Assembly (NCBI RefSeq): GCF_003056355.1
Contig: NZ_PYVW01000004.1
Coordinates: 62,001-126,000, forward strand
Source: Devosia naphthalenivorans
Lineage (GTDB): Bacteria; Pseudomonadota; Alphaproteobacteria; Rhizobiales; Devosiaceae
DNA: 64,000 bases
Reading direction: 5' to 3'
Both the position numbers and the translations under genes were made by a program. Below are positions 50,591 to 59,733 of the stretch, piece after piece (position 1 is the first letter of the stretch; the number at the start of each line of letters is the position of its first letter). The notes beneath the pieces were generated by a model, which saw only the letters and a program-made list of their open reading frames with translations, searched no databases and was not told the DNA's origin.

Positions 50591-51409
50591 TTGGCAGTTC
50601 GACCGTATTGGAAAGGCTATCTGAAGCTTTCGCTGGTGACCTGCGCCGTCTCCCTGTCTCCGGCAACGACGCAGGGGGAGAAAGTCCGATTTCATACGCT
50701 GAACAGGAAAACCGGCGAACGCATCCATACCCAGTATGTTGATGCAGTCTCCGGCAATCCCGTTGACGAAGACGACCAGGCAAAAGCCTATGAAAAGGGC
50801 GAAGACGACTACGTCATCCTTGAAGAGGAAGACCTGGATTCAGTGCAACTGGAAAGCGCACGCACGATTTCCATCGACGAGTTCGTGGACACGGATTCAA
50901 TCGAGTGGGTTTACTATGACAGCCCCTATTTCGTCGTTCCGGCCGATGAAGTAGGCGAGGAGGCGTTCATCGTTATTCGGGAGGCCATGGCCCAGAGCGA
51001 TGTAGTGGGTATTTCCCGCCTGGTTCTCGGAGGACGCGAGCGCGCGGTCATGCTGCAGCCTTGGGACAAGGGAATTATCTTGTGGACCTTGCGGTTCGGC
51101 GATGAAGTCCGTGACGAGGACGAATACTGGAAGAGCGTCAACGCAGACAAGCCAGACGCCAAAATGCTCTCCATGGTCGAGAAACTGATCGAGGAGCGGA
51201 CAACCACCTGGTCCGCCTCCATGGTCAAGGACCCGGTGCAGGACCGGCTGCTTGAGATCATCAAGACAAAGCAATCTACGAGGCGCAAGGCCAAGCCGAA
51301 GAAGCAGGATCAGGAGACCGTCGAACCGCAGAGCAATGTCATCGACCTGATGGCGGCGCTCAAGAAAAGTCTCGAAGCAAAACCAGAAACAGCCAAGAAA
51401 AAGCGCTAA
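50591..51409 (+). CDS. ku: Ku protein, non-homologous end joining
   Basis: Binds double-strand DNA ends and recruits LigD, 272 aa. Start is TTG at 50591 with a strong AGGAGGG six to eight bases before; the protein begins MAVRPYWKGYLKLSLVTCAV, the expected Ku N-terminus. The core beta-barrel (residues 5-200) contains VRFHTLNRKTGERIHTQYVD, GYE-like AYEKGEDDYVILEEEDLD and the helical arm near MLSMVEKLIEERTT. Basic Lys/Arg tail from residue 230. No ligD in the window. Convergent with a second Ku gene, with overlapping stop codons. Confidence 0.93.
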   Translation: MAVRPYWKGYLKLSLVTCAVSLSPATTQGEKVRFHTLNRKTGERIHTQYVDAVSGNPVDEDDQAKAYEKGEDDYVILEEEDLDSVQLESARTISIDEFVDTDSIEWVYYDSPYFVVPADEVGEEAFIVIREAMAQSDVVGISRLVLGGRERAVMLQPWDKGIILWTLRFGDEVRDEDEYWKSVNADKPDAKMLSMVEKLIEERTTTWSASMVKDPVQDRLLEIIKTKQSTRRKAKPKKQDQETVEPQSNVIDLMAALKKSLEAKPETAKKKR

Positions 51410-52281
51410 CTCGCCTTGCGCCGCGTGGGAGCCGCTTTCGACGTCCTGGAAGCGCTCGACTTTTTCGTGGATCTCCGTTTCGACGCAACCTTCTCTCCGG
51501 AGTCTTCCGATCCTCTAGCACTGAGACGCAGCGCCTCCAGCAGGTCGTTGGCCTTGGTCGGCTCTGGCCTGCGCAGGGGAATAATTTTACGCCCTTCGAT
51601 CTTGGCCCGTACCAGTTCGGCCAACGCTTCCTCATAGCGGTCGTCGAACTTGCTCGGCTCGAACTCGCCCTCCTTGGTCTTGAGGATGTGCTTTGCCAAC
51701 TGCAGCATTTCGGGCTCAATCTTGCGCTGAGTGATCGTGCGAAACACATCCTTGGACGACCGGACTTCATAGTCGAAATTGAGTGTCGTTGCGATGAGCC
51801 CGTTGCGGTGAGCCCGGATCAGCACCGGTCGCAGCCGGCGGAACAGCACTGCATGAGCGATTGCCGCCGTCTTCCGGTTGCGCAAGGCTTCTCGGATAAG
51901 CACGAAGCCTTCTTCGGCATCATCGGAGGCGGGAAGCAGGTAGTAGGGCCGATCGAAATAGGTAGGCTCGATGCGATTGCAGGCGATAAATGAATCAACT
52001 GTCAGGCTCTTGTCGCTCTGCGGAACGGCGGCCGCGATCTCCTCCGGCTCCAGTATCACATAAGACCCCTGCGCAGTTTCGTAGCCCTTGACCTGGTCCT
52101 CGGCTTCCACAGGCTTATTGGTCTTGTTGTCCACGTAGACGCGGCGCAGCCTATGGCCTGTACTGCGATTGACCATATGCAACGAGATGCGCTCGGCCGT
52201 GGTGGCTGCCGTATACATTTTCACTGGGCAGATCAATTCGGCAATCTTGATCACACCCGTCCAAACCGCACGTGCTGCCAT
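51406..52281 (-). CDS. ku: Ku protein, non-homologous end joining (second copy)
   Basis: 291 aa, a diverged Ku paralogue: MAARAVWTGVIKIAELICPV, ISLHMVNRSTGHRLRRVYVD, VKGYETAQGSYVILEPEEIA, and MLQLAKHILKTKEGEFEPSK. The ATG at 52281 follows GGAGGAA. The C-terminus is longer and more basic than in the first copy (Arg/Lys/Ser repeats), suggesting different DNA contacts. Two distinct Ku proteins may form a heterodimer, as reported for one rhizobial pair. Its own EcfG-type promoter lies 24 bp upstream. Confidence 0.93.
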   Translation of the reverse strand: MAARAVWTGVIKIAELICPVKMYTAATTAERISLHMVNRSTGHRLRRVYVDNKTNKPVEAEDQVKGYETAQGSYVILEPEEIAAAVPQSDKSLTVDSFIACNRIEPTYFDRPYYLLPASDDAEEGFVLIREALRNRKTAAIAHAVLFRRLRPVLIRAHRNGLIATTLNFDYEVRSSKDVFRTITQRKIEPEMLQLAKHILKTKEGEFEPSKFDDRYEEALAELVRAKIEGRKIIPLRRPEPTKANDLLEALRLSARGSEDSGEKVASKRRSTKKSSASRTSKAAPTRRKAS

Positions 52282-52304
52282 GTCTTCCTCCGATCCTATT
52301 GCAG

Positions 52305-52329
52305 AACGGCATGGATGCGGTGACGTTCC
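52305..52329 (-). promoter_or_regulatory. EcfG (RpoE2) type promoter of the second Ku gene
   Basis: Minus strand GGAAC (52329-52325), 16-bp spacer, CGTT (52308-52305): exact consensus with the same spacer length as the promoter at 50538. It ends 23 bp before the ATG at 52281. Confidence 0.75.
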
Positions 52330-52439
52330 TTGGAAGGATCGGGGACGAGTCTGTAATGGAAAGTGAATTGGCGGAGAGAATGGGACATTCCGCCACTATG
52401 TCCTGAAAGCCCAGCAAATCCGGCTTCAACACTCGGGTT

Positions 52440-52896
52440 GGTTGAAGAACTACGTTGGGATGTACATAGGGCGTACCAGCCGCCGCTGCAACGGCCTCGA
52501 AGCCCGACACGGAAAGCCAATGCGTTTGCCGGCCAGATCCGTAAGATCGTCGATCGGACCATCGGCCAAAACGGTCAGCGTTTTGAGCGGCGTCTCGACT
52601 AGCGTCCCGATCGGCACCAGCAGCACGCCGACCTCATGGTCGAGATAGAGATTGGGCTGGTAATGCCCCCGATCTCCGCCTGTCCGGAGGCGACGGCACG
52701 TGGCACGATCGAAGGATCGGGCGGCGGAAGCAGTTACCTCGAGCCCAGCCTTCTCGAACAGCCCGAGTTCCAGGGCGGCGACGACAGGATCGTGATCCGA
52801 ATTAACGAACCATTCGAGCAATACGGTCAGTTTATCCTGAGCAGCGGCAGGGCTTGCCGGCATGAGGTCGGCGGCAAGGATATGCGACAGTCTCAC
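52440..52896 (-). pseudogene. Decayed thiY-like (NMT1/THI5) ABC substrate-binding protein gene
   Basis: Remnant of a periplasmic binding protein for the thiamine precursor HMP or a related pyrimidine. An N-terminal secretion signal ending AAAQ and DKLTVLLEWFVNSDHDPVVA with ALELGLFEKAGLEV match ThiY. The frame then shifts: PDPSIVPRAVASGQAEIG continues in a second frame, HYQPNLYLDHEVGVLLVPIG and TLVETPLKTLTVLADGPI return to the first, and after GKRIGF the continuation SVSGFEAVAAAAGTPYV is again in another frame. At least three frameshifts, and the C-terminal half is unrecognisable. No thiX or thiZ partner follows. Confidence 0.8.
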
Positions 52897-53162
52897 CAGA
52901 CACGCCGGTCACTACAGCCAGCGACCCGTTCAGCTGCGCGACCGACGTTATTGCTTTGGTGAGCTCATCCACCAATGGATGTGATTGAAAACCGCGGATC
53001 TAAACGTCCCTGCATCGTCGCAAGCTTTTCCCAGCGTAGGTCTTCTTAAAGATCCTGAGCACGCTGGCAGCCCCAGATTAAACCGATAGTTGCCCCGCCA
53101 GTGGTTTGCACGTCCCCCTGCGCCAATTCTTCGCGCGCGAAGATGACGGCGAGAACCAATTT
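52897..53162. other. Non-coding or degraded region beside the thiY remnant
   Basis: No intact gene. On the minus strand short uninterrupted frames occur (for example AVIFAREELAQGDVQTTGGA near 53150-53090, ending at a stop), but I cannot match them to a family. Probably decayed sequence from the same locus as the thiY remnant. Confidence 0.4.
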
Positions 53163-54200
53163 TCAATTTCGGGATGACTTAGACTGGAGTGCCTCCACGA
53201 TCTCCTGATTAGAAATGGAACCGATCGGCTCGCCCTGATCATTTTCGACAAGAATCCGTGCGCTGCCCCCGGAAAGCGCGTCGATTACATCGGCAACGGG
53301 TGCCGTCTCCACGACATTGGCGTCCATGCGCCCGCTGATGTCGCTGGACATGACATCCCCGGCCTGGAGGACATTGAGCGGGTTCGTGTGCTTCACGAAA
53401 CTCTCGACATAATCGTCGACCGGATTGGCCATGATCTCCTGCGGCGTCCCGCATTGAACAATGCGCCCGCCTTCCATGATCGCGATACGATTGCCGAGCT
53501 TGAACGCTTCGTCGAGATCGTGGCTGACAAAGATAATCGTCCGCTTCAACTGGCTCTGCAGATCGAGCAATTCGTCCTGCAAGCGGGTGCGGATCAGCGG
53601 GTCCAGGGCCGAAAATGGTTCGTCCATCAACAGGATCGGCGCTTTGGTGGCAAAGGCGCGGGCAAGCCCCACGCGCTGCTGCATGCCGCCCGAGAGTTCG
53701 CTGACCTTGCTGTCGGCCCAGTCCGAGAGCCCCACGAGTTCCAGCTCCTCGCGCACCTTGCCTTCACGTTCGGCCCGGCCCATGCCGCCCAGCTCGAGCC
53801 CCAGCGCGACATTGTTGAGCACACTGCGCCACGGCAGCAGCCCGAATTGCTGGAATACCATGGCGACGCATTCGCGGCGCAGCCGCAGCAACTCGTCCTG
53901 CGTGCAACGCGCAGGATCGCAGGACCAGTCGTCGGTTGTCACCGTGACAGCGCCCCGCACCACGGGATTGAGACCATTGACCGCTCGCAACAGCGTCGAT
54001 TTTCCGGACCCGGACAGGCCCATCAAAACGAGTATCTCGCCCTCTTCGACCTCCAGCGAGCAATCGTGCACCCCCAGGATCTGACCGGTCTTCTGCTGGA
54101 TTTCGGAACGGCTTTGCCCCTCGTCCATCATGGCCAGGGCGGGCTCCGGATTGTCACCGAAGATGATGCTGACCTTATCGAATACAACTGCGTGACTCAT
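53163..54200 (-). CDS. choV: Choline ABC transporter ATPase
   Basis: ATPase of the choline importer, 345 aa, ProV/OpuAA type. Walker A MGLSGSGKST, VFQQFGLLPWRS, signature LSGGMQQR, Walker B LLMDEPFSALDP, SHDLDEA. The N-terminal QSRSEIQQKTGQILGVHDCS insert is typical of ChoV. The C-terminus (about 275-345) is a CBS-like regulatory part (VMSSDISGRMDANVVETAPV). Its ATG overlaps the choW stop by 4 bp. Confidence 0.94.
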   Translation of the reverse strand: MSHAVVFDKVSIIFGDNPEPALAMMDEGQSRSEIQQKTGQILGVHDCSLEVEEGEILVLMGLSGSGKSTLLRAVNGLNPVVRGAVTVTTDDWSCDPARCTQDELLRLRRECVAMVFQQFGLLPWRSVLNNVALGLELGGMGRAEREGKVREELELVGLSDWADSKVSELSGGMQQRVGLARAFATKAPILLMDEPFSALDPLIRTRLQDELLDLQSQLKRTIIFVSHDLDEAFKLGNRIAIMEGGRIVQCGTPQEIMANPVDDYVESFVKHTNPLNVLQAGDVMSSDISGRMDANVVETAPVADVIDALSGGSARILVENDQGEPIGSISNQEIVEALQSKSSRN

Positions 54201-55036
54201 TGTTTGTTCTGTCCAATACGCAGCATGCGATCAAGAATGATGGCGACCACCACGATGATGAAGCCGCTTTCAAAACCGAGCGCGGTGTTGACCTGATTGA
54301 GGGCGCGCACGACCGGCACGCCCAGACCGTCCGCACCCACCAGCGCGGCGACCACGACCATGGAGAGGGACAGCATGATTGTCTGGTTGAGGCCTGCCAT
54401 GATCTGCGGCAGGGCATGCGGCAATTCCACCTTGCGCAATTTCTGGTTGCCCGTGCCGCCAAAGGCCTCTGCCGCCTCGAGCAAGGTATCGGGCGTCGAC
54501 GAAATGCCAAGATAGGTGAGCCGCACCGGCGCCGGCAGGACGAAGATCACCGTCGCGATCAGGCCCGGAACCATGCCGATGCCGAAAAAGACGATGGCGG
54601 GAATGAGATAAACGAAAGTCGGCAGGGTCTGCATCAGATCGAGCACCGGCTGCATGACCCTGTAGAGCCGGGGACGATGCGCTGCCGCTATGCCGATCGG
54701 CACGCCCACCGCCATGCAGACAAGACATGACGAGACGACAAGCGTCATGCTCTCGGTCATCTCTTCCCAATAGCCCTGGTTGATGATGAACAGAAAGCCG
54801 GCGGCTACCAGAAGGCAGGTCTTCCAATTGCGCTGCAGGACCCAGGTCAGGCCCACGAATGCTGCGATAATGATGAACGGATGCGGCGTCTGGATCACCC
54901 AGAGCAGCACCTCGATCAGCGCCTCTGCACCATCGGCCAATGTGTCGAAGAAACCCGAGAAATTGTTCTTGAGCCAGTCGAAGAACGAGCGTGCCCATTG
55001 TCCGACCGGAATTTTATTGTCTGTCAGCCACTCCAA
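54197..55036 (-). CDS. choW: Choline ABC transporter permease
   Basis: Inner-membrane permease of the choline/betaine importer, 279 aa. The TTG at 55036, with GGGGGA six bases before, gives the family-like start MEWLTDNKIPVGQW; a TTG five codons earlier is also open. Core pattern: VVSSCLVCMAVGVPIGIAAA, LDLMQTLPTFVYLIPAIVFF, DTLLEAAEAFGGTGNQKLRK. Non-ATG start noted. Confidence 0.93.
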   Translation of the reverse strand: MEWLTDNKIPVGQWARSFFDWLKNNFSGFFDTLADGAEALIEVLLWVIQTPHPFIIIAAFVGLTWVLQRNWKTCLLVAAGFLFIINQGYWEEMTESMTLVVSSCLVCMAVGVPIGIAAAHRPRLYRVMQPVLDLMQTLPTFVYLIPAIVFFGIGMVPGLIATVIFVLPAPVRLTYLGISSTPDTLLEAAEAFGGTGNQKLRKVELPHALPQIMAGLNQTIMLSLSMVVVAALVGADGLGVPVVRALNQVNTALGFESGFIIVVVAIILDRMLRIGQNKQ

Positions 55037-55105
55037 ATGGCAGTCCCCCAAACCAATAGTCTGTGGTGGGCCAGCCGGGCATGACTACCCGCTGGCCCAC
55101 GGGTT

Positions 55106-56029
55106 CTAGAGTTCGAGCGCGCCCTTGACGGCGGCCACGGCATCGCCACCATCAAGCGTGGTCACGCCTTCAAGCCAGCTCAACGGCAGGTCGGGATTAT
55201 CCTGCAGCCAGGCCAGCGTTGCCTCGTCGGCTTCCATGCCCTCGTCGAGAATCATGCCCATCACCTCGTTTTCCATCGGCAGAGTGAAGGTGAGATTCTT
55301 GAGGAACTGGCCGACATTGGTGCATTCATCGGCCAGGCCGGGGCGGGTAACGGTGTAGACTTCGCCTTCGCCGCCAAAGAACTCCTCGCCGCCGGTCAGG
55401 TAGGCGATGTCGAAATTGGCGTTCATCGGATGCGGTTCCCAGCCGAGGAAGACGATAGGCTCCTGATCGTCCACCGCGCGCTGGACTTCGGCGAGCATCC
55501 CCTGCTCGGAACTTTCGCGGACGACGAAATCACCCAGGCCATGTTCGCCGGCATCGATCATCCCGATGATATAGGTATTGCCCTCATTTCCGGGCTCGAT
55601 GCCATAGATCTTGCCGTCGAGCTCATCGGAAAACTTGGCGATGTCCTCATAGGTCTTGAGGCCGGCTTCGTAGGTGTAGGCCGGCACGGCAAGATTGTAT
55701 TTGGTGCCGGCCAGGTTGGGGCCGACGACCTCGATCTCGCCGCTCTCGGTATAGGGCGTGATGGCTGCCGACTGAGACGGCATCCAATTGCCGAGGAACA
55801 CGTCGATGTCGCTTCTGGCGAGCGAGGCGAACGTAACGGGCACGGAAAGCACCTTCACATCGACACTGTAACCGAGCGCCTCGAGCACATGCTTGGTGGC
55901 AGCGGTCGTGGTTGTGATGTCTGTCCAGCCAACGTCCGAAAAGCTTATCTCTTCACACTGGGCGAACGCGGCACTCGAGACCATGGATAGTGCAAGCGCA
56001 CTGGTCAGAGCTGCGGCGTGTTTGATCAT
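55106..56029 (-). CDS. choX: Choline ABC transporter substrate-binding protein
   Basis: Periplasmic choline receptor, 307 aa. The ATG at 56029 has AAGGAG with ideal spacing (the ATG at 56035 does not) and starts a Sec signal ending AAFAQC. Aromatic-box candidates: Trp in DVGWTDI, Trp in FLGNWMPS, Tyr in TKYNLAVPAYTY and Trp in FLGWEPHPMN. The D-x-E-like EPGNEGN follows the ChoX pattern. Divergent from betI across the BetI operator, so choline probably induces both directions. Confidence 0.94.
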   Translation of the reverse strand: MIKHAAALTSALALSMVSSAAFAQCEEISFSDVGWTDITTTTAATKHVLEALGYSVDVKVLSVPVTFASLARSDIDVFLGNWMPSQSAAITPYTESGEIEVVGPNLAGTKYNLAVPAYTYEAGLKTYEDIAKFSDELDGKIYGIEPGNEGNTYIIGMIDAGEHGLGDFVVRESSEQGMLAEVQRAVDDQEPIVFLGWEPHPMNANFDIAYLTGGEEFFGGEGEVYTVTRPGLADECTNVGQFLKNLTFTLPMENEVMGMILDEGMEADEATLAWLQDNPDLPLSWLEGVTTLDGGDAVAAVKGALEL

Positions 56030-56066
56030 AGTCATCTCCTTGGAGGTCCGGAAGGGTCAGCAGGTG

Positions 56067-56086
56067 TTGATTGACGGATCAATCAA
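56067..56086. promoter_or_regulatory. BetI operator between choX and betI
   Basis: Perfect inverted repeat TTGATTGA (56067-56074) and TCAATCAA (56079-56086), spacer CGGA. It closely resembles the known BetI site with TTGATTGGACG-TTCAAT arms. Placed in the choX-betI divergent region. Confidence 0.8.
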
Positions 56087-56135
56087 AAAGAAATTATGAA
56101 GGGATGTAAACCCATTTAATGGCCGGTCTGCCAAT

Positions 56136-56738
56136 ATGTCGAAATCAGGTACGCCTATCGTTCGCCGAAAAGCGCTAATTCTGGCCACTATCGCGGAGAT
56201 CGGCGAAGCGGGAACACTGGACGTTACAGTGAGCCAGATTGCCCAGCGCGCAGGCATGTCACCAGCACTCGCGCACCATTACTTTGGATCGAAGGACAAG
56301 ATATTTCTCGCGGCGATGAGATATATTCTGGAGAACTTCCGGCAAGCAGTCAGCGCCAGGCTGAAAACAGCTAAATCGCCCGAAGACCGCATAAGGGCAA
56401 TCATCGATGCAAGCTTTGACTCAAGCCAGTTCGAGCGGGAAATCGTGGCGGCCTGGCTGGCGTTCTACATGCGCGCATTGCAGTCGCCGCCCGCCCGCCG
56501 GCTTCTTCAGGTGTATGCTAGGCGATTGCACAGCAATCTGGTCTTCAACCTCATCCAGATCTTCGATGCCGCAACCGCCCAACAGGTCGCGCAGGGACTG
56601 GCTTCGATGATTGACGGCTTCTACATCCGCCGCGCCCTGCAGGATCGGGTCCCTGATCAGCAGGGCATCCGCCAACTGGTCCAGGACTACCTCGAACTCT
56701 GGCTGGAAAGAGAAAACCGCATTGACCAATCCGCCTAA
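56136..56738 (+). CDS. betI: Choline-responsive transcriptional repressor BetI
   Basis: TetR-family repressor, 200 aa. Helix-turn-helix at about residues 28-58: TVSQIAQRAGMSPALAHHYF then GSKDKIF. Ligand domain has the BetI pattern FEREIVAAWLAFYMRALQSP and ARRLHSNLVFNL, ending RRALQDRVPD. It precedes betC with a 17-bp overlap. Confidence 0.94.
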   Translation: MSKSGTPIVRRKALILATIAEIGEAGTLDVTVSQIAQRAGMSPALAHHYFGSKDKIFLAAMRYILENFRQAVSARLKTAKSPEDRIRAIIDASFDSSQFEREIVAAWLAFYMRALQSPPARRLLQVYARRLHSNLVFNLIQIFDAATAQQVAQGLASMIDGFYIRRALQDRVPDQQGIRQLVQDYLELWLERENRIDQSA

Positions 56739-58239
56739 CGTCCTCGTCCTCATGGTCGATCAACTCAACGGAACGCTGTTTCCGGACGGTCCGGCCGACT
56801 GGCTCCATGCCCCGAACCTGCGCGCCCTTACCGCCCGCTCCACCCGCTTTGCCAATTGCTACACCGGCTCGCCGCTCTGTGCGCCTGCCCGGGCAAGCTT
56901 CATGACCGGGCAATTGCCGAGGCGCACACGGGTTTACGACAATGCCGCCGAATTCGCTTCGGACATCCCTACCTATGCCCATCACCTCCGGCGCGCCGGC
57001 TATCACACCGCGCTTTCCGGCAAGATGCACTTCGTGGGAGCGGACCAATTGCATGGGTTCGAGGAGCGGCTGACCACCGATATCTACCCCGCCGATTTTG
57101 GCTGGACCCCCGACTACAGGAAGCCCGGTGAACGCATCGACTGGTGGTATCACAATCTGGGATCGGTGACCGGCGCCGGGACCGCCGAGATTACCAACCA
57201 GATGGAGTACGACGACGAGGTGGCCTACCACGCCACCCGCAAGATCTTCGATCTGGGGCGCCGCACCAATCCGGCCCCCTGGATGCTGACGGTGAGCTTT
57301 ACCCATCCACACGACCCCTACGTGGCGCGCAAGAAATATTGGGACCTCTATGCCGATTGCGAGCACCTGGCCCCTGACGTTCCGGCGATGTCCTATGACG
57401 AACTCGACCCGCATTCAAAGCGGATATTCGATGCCAACAACTGGCGCGACTATACCATCAGGGCGGACGAGATTGCGCGGTCGCGGCGCGCCTATTTCGC
57501 CAATATTTCCTATGTCGACGAGCTGATAGGCAATATTCTCGAAACGCTCGCTGCAAGCGATCAGGACGAGAACACGATCATCGTCTTTACCTCCGACCAC
57601 GGCGACATGCTGGGCGAGCGTGGCTTGTGGTTCAAGATGAGCGGTTTCGAGGGTTCGGTCCGCGTGCCGATGATGATTTCGGACCCTCGATTGCCGGCCG
57701 CCCGCATCGACACGCCGGTCAGCACCATGGACATTACCCCCACGCTTGCCGATCTCGCTGGTGTCGATCTTTCCGATATCGCAGCTTGGACCGATGGGGA
57801 GACGCTTGTTCCGGTTGCGCAGGGCGCACAGCGCCAGACGCCGGTGCGGTTCGAATATGCCGCCGAGGCTTCCGAAGCGCCGCTTGTCGGCATCCGCGAC
57901 GGGCGCTGGAAATATGTCCATTGCGACCTCGATCCGCCTCAGCTCTACGATCTGGAAAATGATCCCCATGAACTGACCAACCTTGCCGCGGCACCCGCTG
58001 CGGCGGCAGTTTCGGCACGTCTTGCAGCGCAGGTCGCCCAATTCTGGGACATGCCAGCCTATGACGCAGAAGTGCGGCAGAGCCAGGCGCGACGCCTGCT
58101 CGTTTACGAGGCGCTGCGCAATGGCGCCTATTTCCCTTGGGATTACCAGCCCCTGCAGCGGGCGTCCGAGCGCTTCATGCGCAACCACATGGATCTCAAT
58201 TCCCTCGAATACGCACAACGCTATCCCAAAGGCGACTAG
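56722..58239 (+). CDS. betC: Choline-sulfatase
   Basis: Hydrolyses choline-O-sulfate to choline and sulfate, 505 aa. The start is TTG at 56722, inside betI; the next ATG (56752) would remove the metal-binding strand PNVLVLMVDQ with Asp13. The sulfatase motif C53-A-P-A-R57 carries the Cys converted to formylglycine. Other metal/active-site segments: SGKMHFVG, HPHDPY, TSDHGDMLGERG with FKMS. The C-terminal choline-sulfatase tail is present (WDYQPLQRASERFMRNHMDL), whose residues complete the neighbouring active site in the tetramer. Confidence 0.94.
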   Translation: MTNPPNVLVLMVDQLNGTLFPDGPADWLHAPNLRALTARSTRFANCYTGSPLCAPARASFMTGQLPRRTRVYDNAAEFASDIPTYAHHLRRAGYHTALSGKMHFVGADQLHGFEERLTTDIYPADFGWTPDYRKPGERIDWWYHNLGSVTGAGTAEITNQMEYDDEVAYHATRKIFDLGRRTNPAPWMLTVSFTHPHDPYVARKKYWDLYADCEHLAPDVPAMSYDELDPHSKRIFDANNWRDYTIRADEIARSRRAYFANISYVDELIGNILETLAASDQDENTIIVFTSDHGDMLGERGLWFKMSGFEGSVRVPMMISDPRLPAARIDTPVSTMDITPTLADLAGVDLSDIAAWTDGETLVPVAQGAQRQTPVRFEYAAEASEAPLVGIRDGRWKYVHCDLDPPQLYDLENDPHELTNLAAAPAAAAVSARLAAQVAQFWDMPAYDAEVRQSQARRLLVYEALRNGAYFPWDYQPLQRASERFMRNHMDLNSLEYAQRYPKGD

Positions 58240-58242
58240 AGC

Positions 58243-59706
58243 ATGAACTCAGCCCAACCCCCGGCCAGCCATTTTGTGGGCGGTGCCTATATCGAGGATG
58301 CTGCCGGCGCCCCATTCGAGTGCATCTACCCGGCAACCGGCGAAGTCATCGCGCGATTGCATGCCGCGACACCGGCCATCATCGAGCGCGCCCTGGTATC
58401 GGCCAACCGCGCACAGAAAGAGTGGGCGGCCCTCGCTCCCGTGGCGCGTGGCCGCGTCCTGCGCCGGGCGGCAGACATCCTGCGCGAGCGCAATCAGGAA
58501 CTGTCCGAACTTGAGACCCTCGACACCGGCAAGCCTATCCAGGAAACCCTGGTGGCGGACGCCACCTCCGGGGCCGATGCGCTTGAGTACTTCGGAGGCA
58601 TCGCCGCCTCCATCACCGGGGAAACCATACCCCTGGGACAGGATTTCGCCTTTACCACACGCGAGCCGCTGGGCGTTTGCGTGGGCATCGGCGCCTGGAA
58701 CTATCCCACCCAGATCGCCTGCTGGAAGGCGGCCCCTGCCCTGGCCTGCGGCAATGCCATGGTGTTCAAACCGTCCGAACTTACACCGCTCGGCGCTCTA
58801 AAGCTGGCGGAAATACTGATCGAGGCCGGCGCGCCAGCCGGGCTGTTCAACGTCGTTCAGGGCGCGGGCGAAGTGGGCGCCCGCCTGATCGCAAATCCTC
58901 TCGTGGCGAAAGTTTCGTTGACCGGCTCCGTGCCGACCGGTCGCAAGGTATACGCTGCGGCAGCCGATGGCATCCGGCACGTCACCATGGAACTGGGGGG
59001 CAAGTCGCCGCTGATCATTTTCGAGGACGCCGATATCGAGAATGCGGTCAGCGCGGCGATCAACGCCAATTTCTACTCGACCGGTCAGATCTGCTCGAAC
59101 GGCACCCGCGTCTTCGTTCACGAAGATATTCGCGTCGATTTCCTCGAACGGTTGGCGGCGCGAACGGCCAATGCCCGTATCGGCGACCCGCTGAACCCGC
59201 AGACCAATGTCGGCCCGCTCATCTCGTCCGCCCAGCGGGACAAGGTCCTCGCTTTTATTGCAGCAGGACGCGCCGAGGGCGCGCGGCTCGTGATCGGCGG
59301 CGGTATTCCCCAAGACCAGCATTCGGGCGGCTTCTTCATCGAGCCCACGATCTTCGATGGCGTGACGGACGACATGACCATTGCCAGGGAAGAGATTTTC
59401 GGGCCGGTGCTCTCCTTGCTTTCGTTCAAGGACGAAGCGGAGGTGGTTGGTCGTGCCAACGGCACGGAGTTCGGCCTGGCGGCTGGCGTCTTCACCAGCG
59501 ACATCAAGCGCGGCCACCGGATCGCTGCTGCCCTTGAGGCAGGTACATGCTGGATCAACACCTATAATTTGACGCCCGTCGAAATGCCCTTCGGTGGCGT
59601 CAAGCAATCGGGGGTCGGGCGCGAAAACGCGCGTGCAGCCATCGAGCACTACACCCAGATCAAAACCGTTTACGTCGCCATGGGCGACGTCGAAGCCCCT
59701 TACTAG
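58243..59706 (+). CDS. betB: Betaine aldehyde dehydrogenase
   Basis: Oxidises betaine aldehyde to glycine betaine with NAD(P), 487 aa. ALDH motifs: [36 protein letters not shown], catalytic Glu in MELGGKSP and catalytic Cys in [10 protein letters not shown]-terminal [16 protein letters not shown]. Three bases after betC. Confidence 0.96.
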   Translation: MNSAQPPASHFVGGAYIEDAAGAPFECIYPATGEVIARLHAATPAIIERALVSANRAQKEWAALAPVARGRVLRRAADILRERNQELSELETLDTGKPIQETLVADATSGADALEYFGGIAASITGETIPLGQDFAFTTREPLGVCVGIGAWNYPTQIACWKAAPALACGNAMVFKPSELTPLGALKLAEILIEAGAPAGLFNVVQGAGEVGARLIANPLVAKVSLTGSVPTGRKVYAAAADGIRHVTMELGGKSPLIIFEDADIENAVSAAINANFYSTGQICSNGTRVFVHEDIRVDFLERLAARTANARIGDPLNPQTNVGPLISSAQRDKVLAFIAAGRAEGARLVIGGGIPQDQHSGGFFIEPTIFDGVTDDMTIAREEIFGPVLSLLSFKDEAEVVGRANGTEFGLAAGVFTSDIKRGHRIAAALEAGTCWINTYNLTPVEMPFGGVKQSGVGRENARAAIEHYTQIKTVYVAMGDVEAPY

Positions 59707-59733
59707 GCGCGACAGTCAAACAAGGACGGATAC

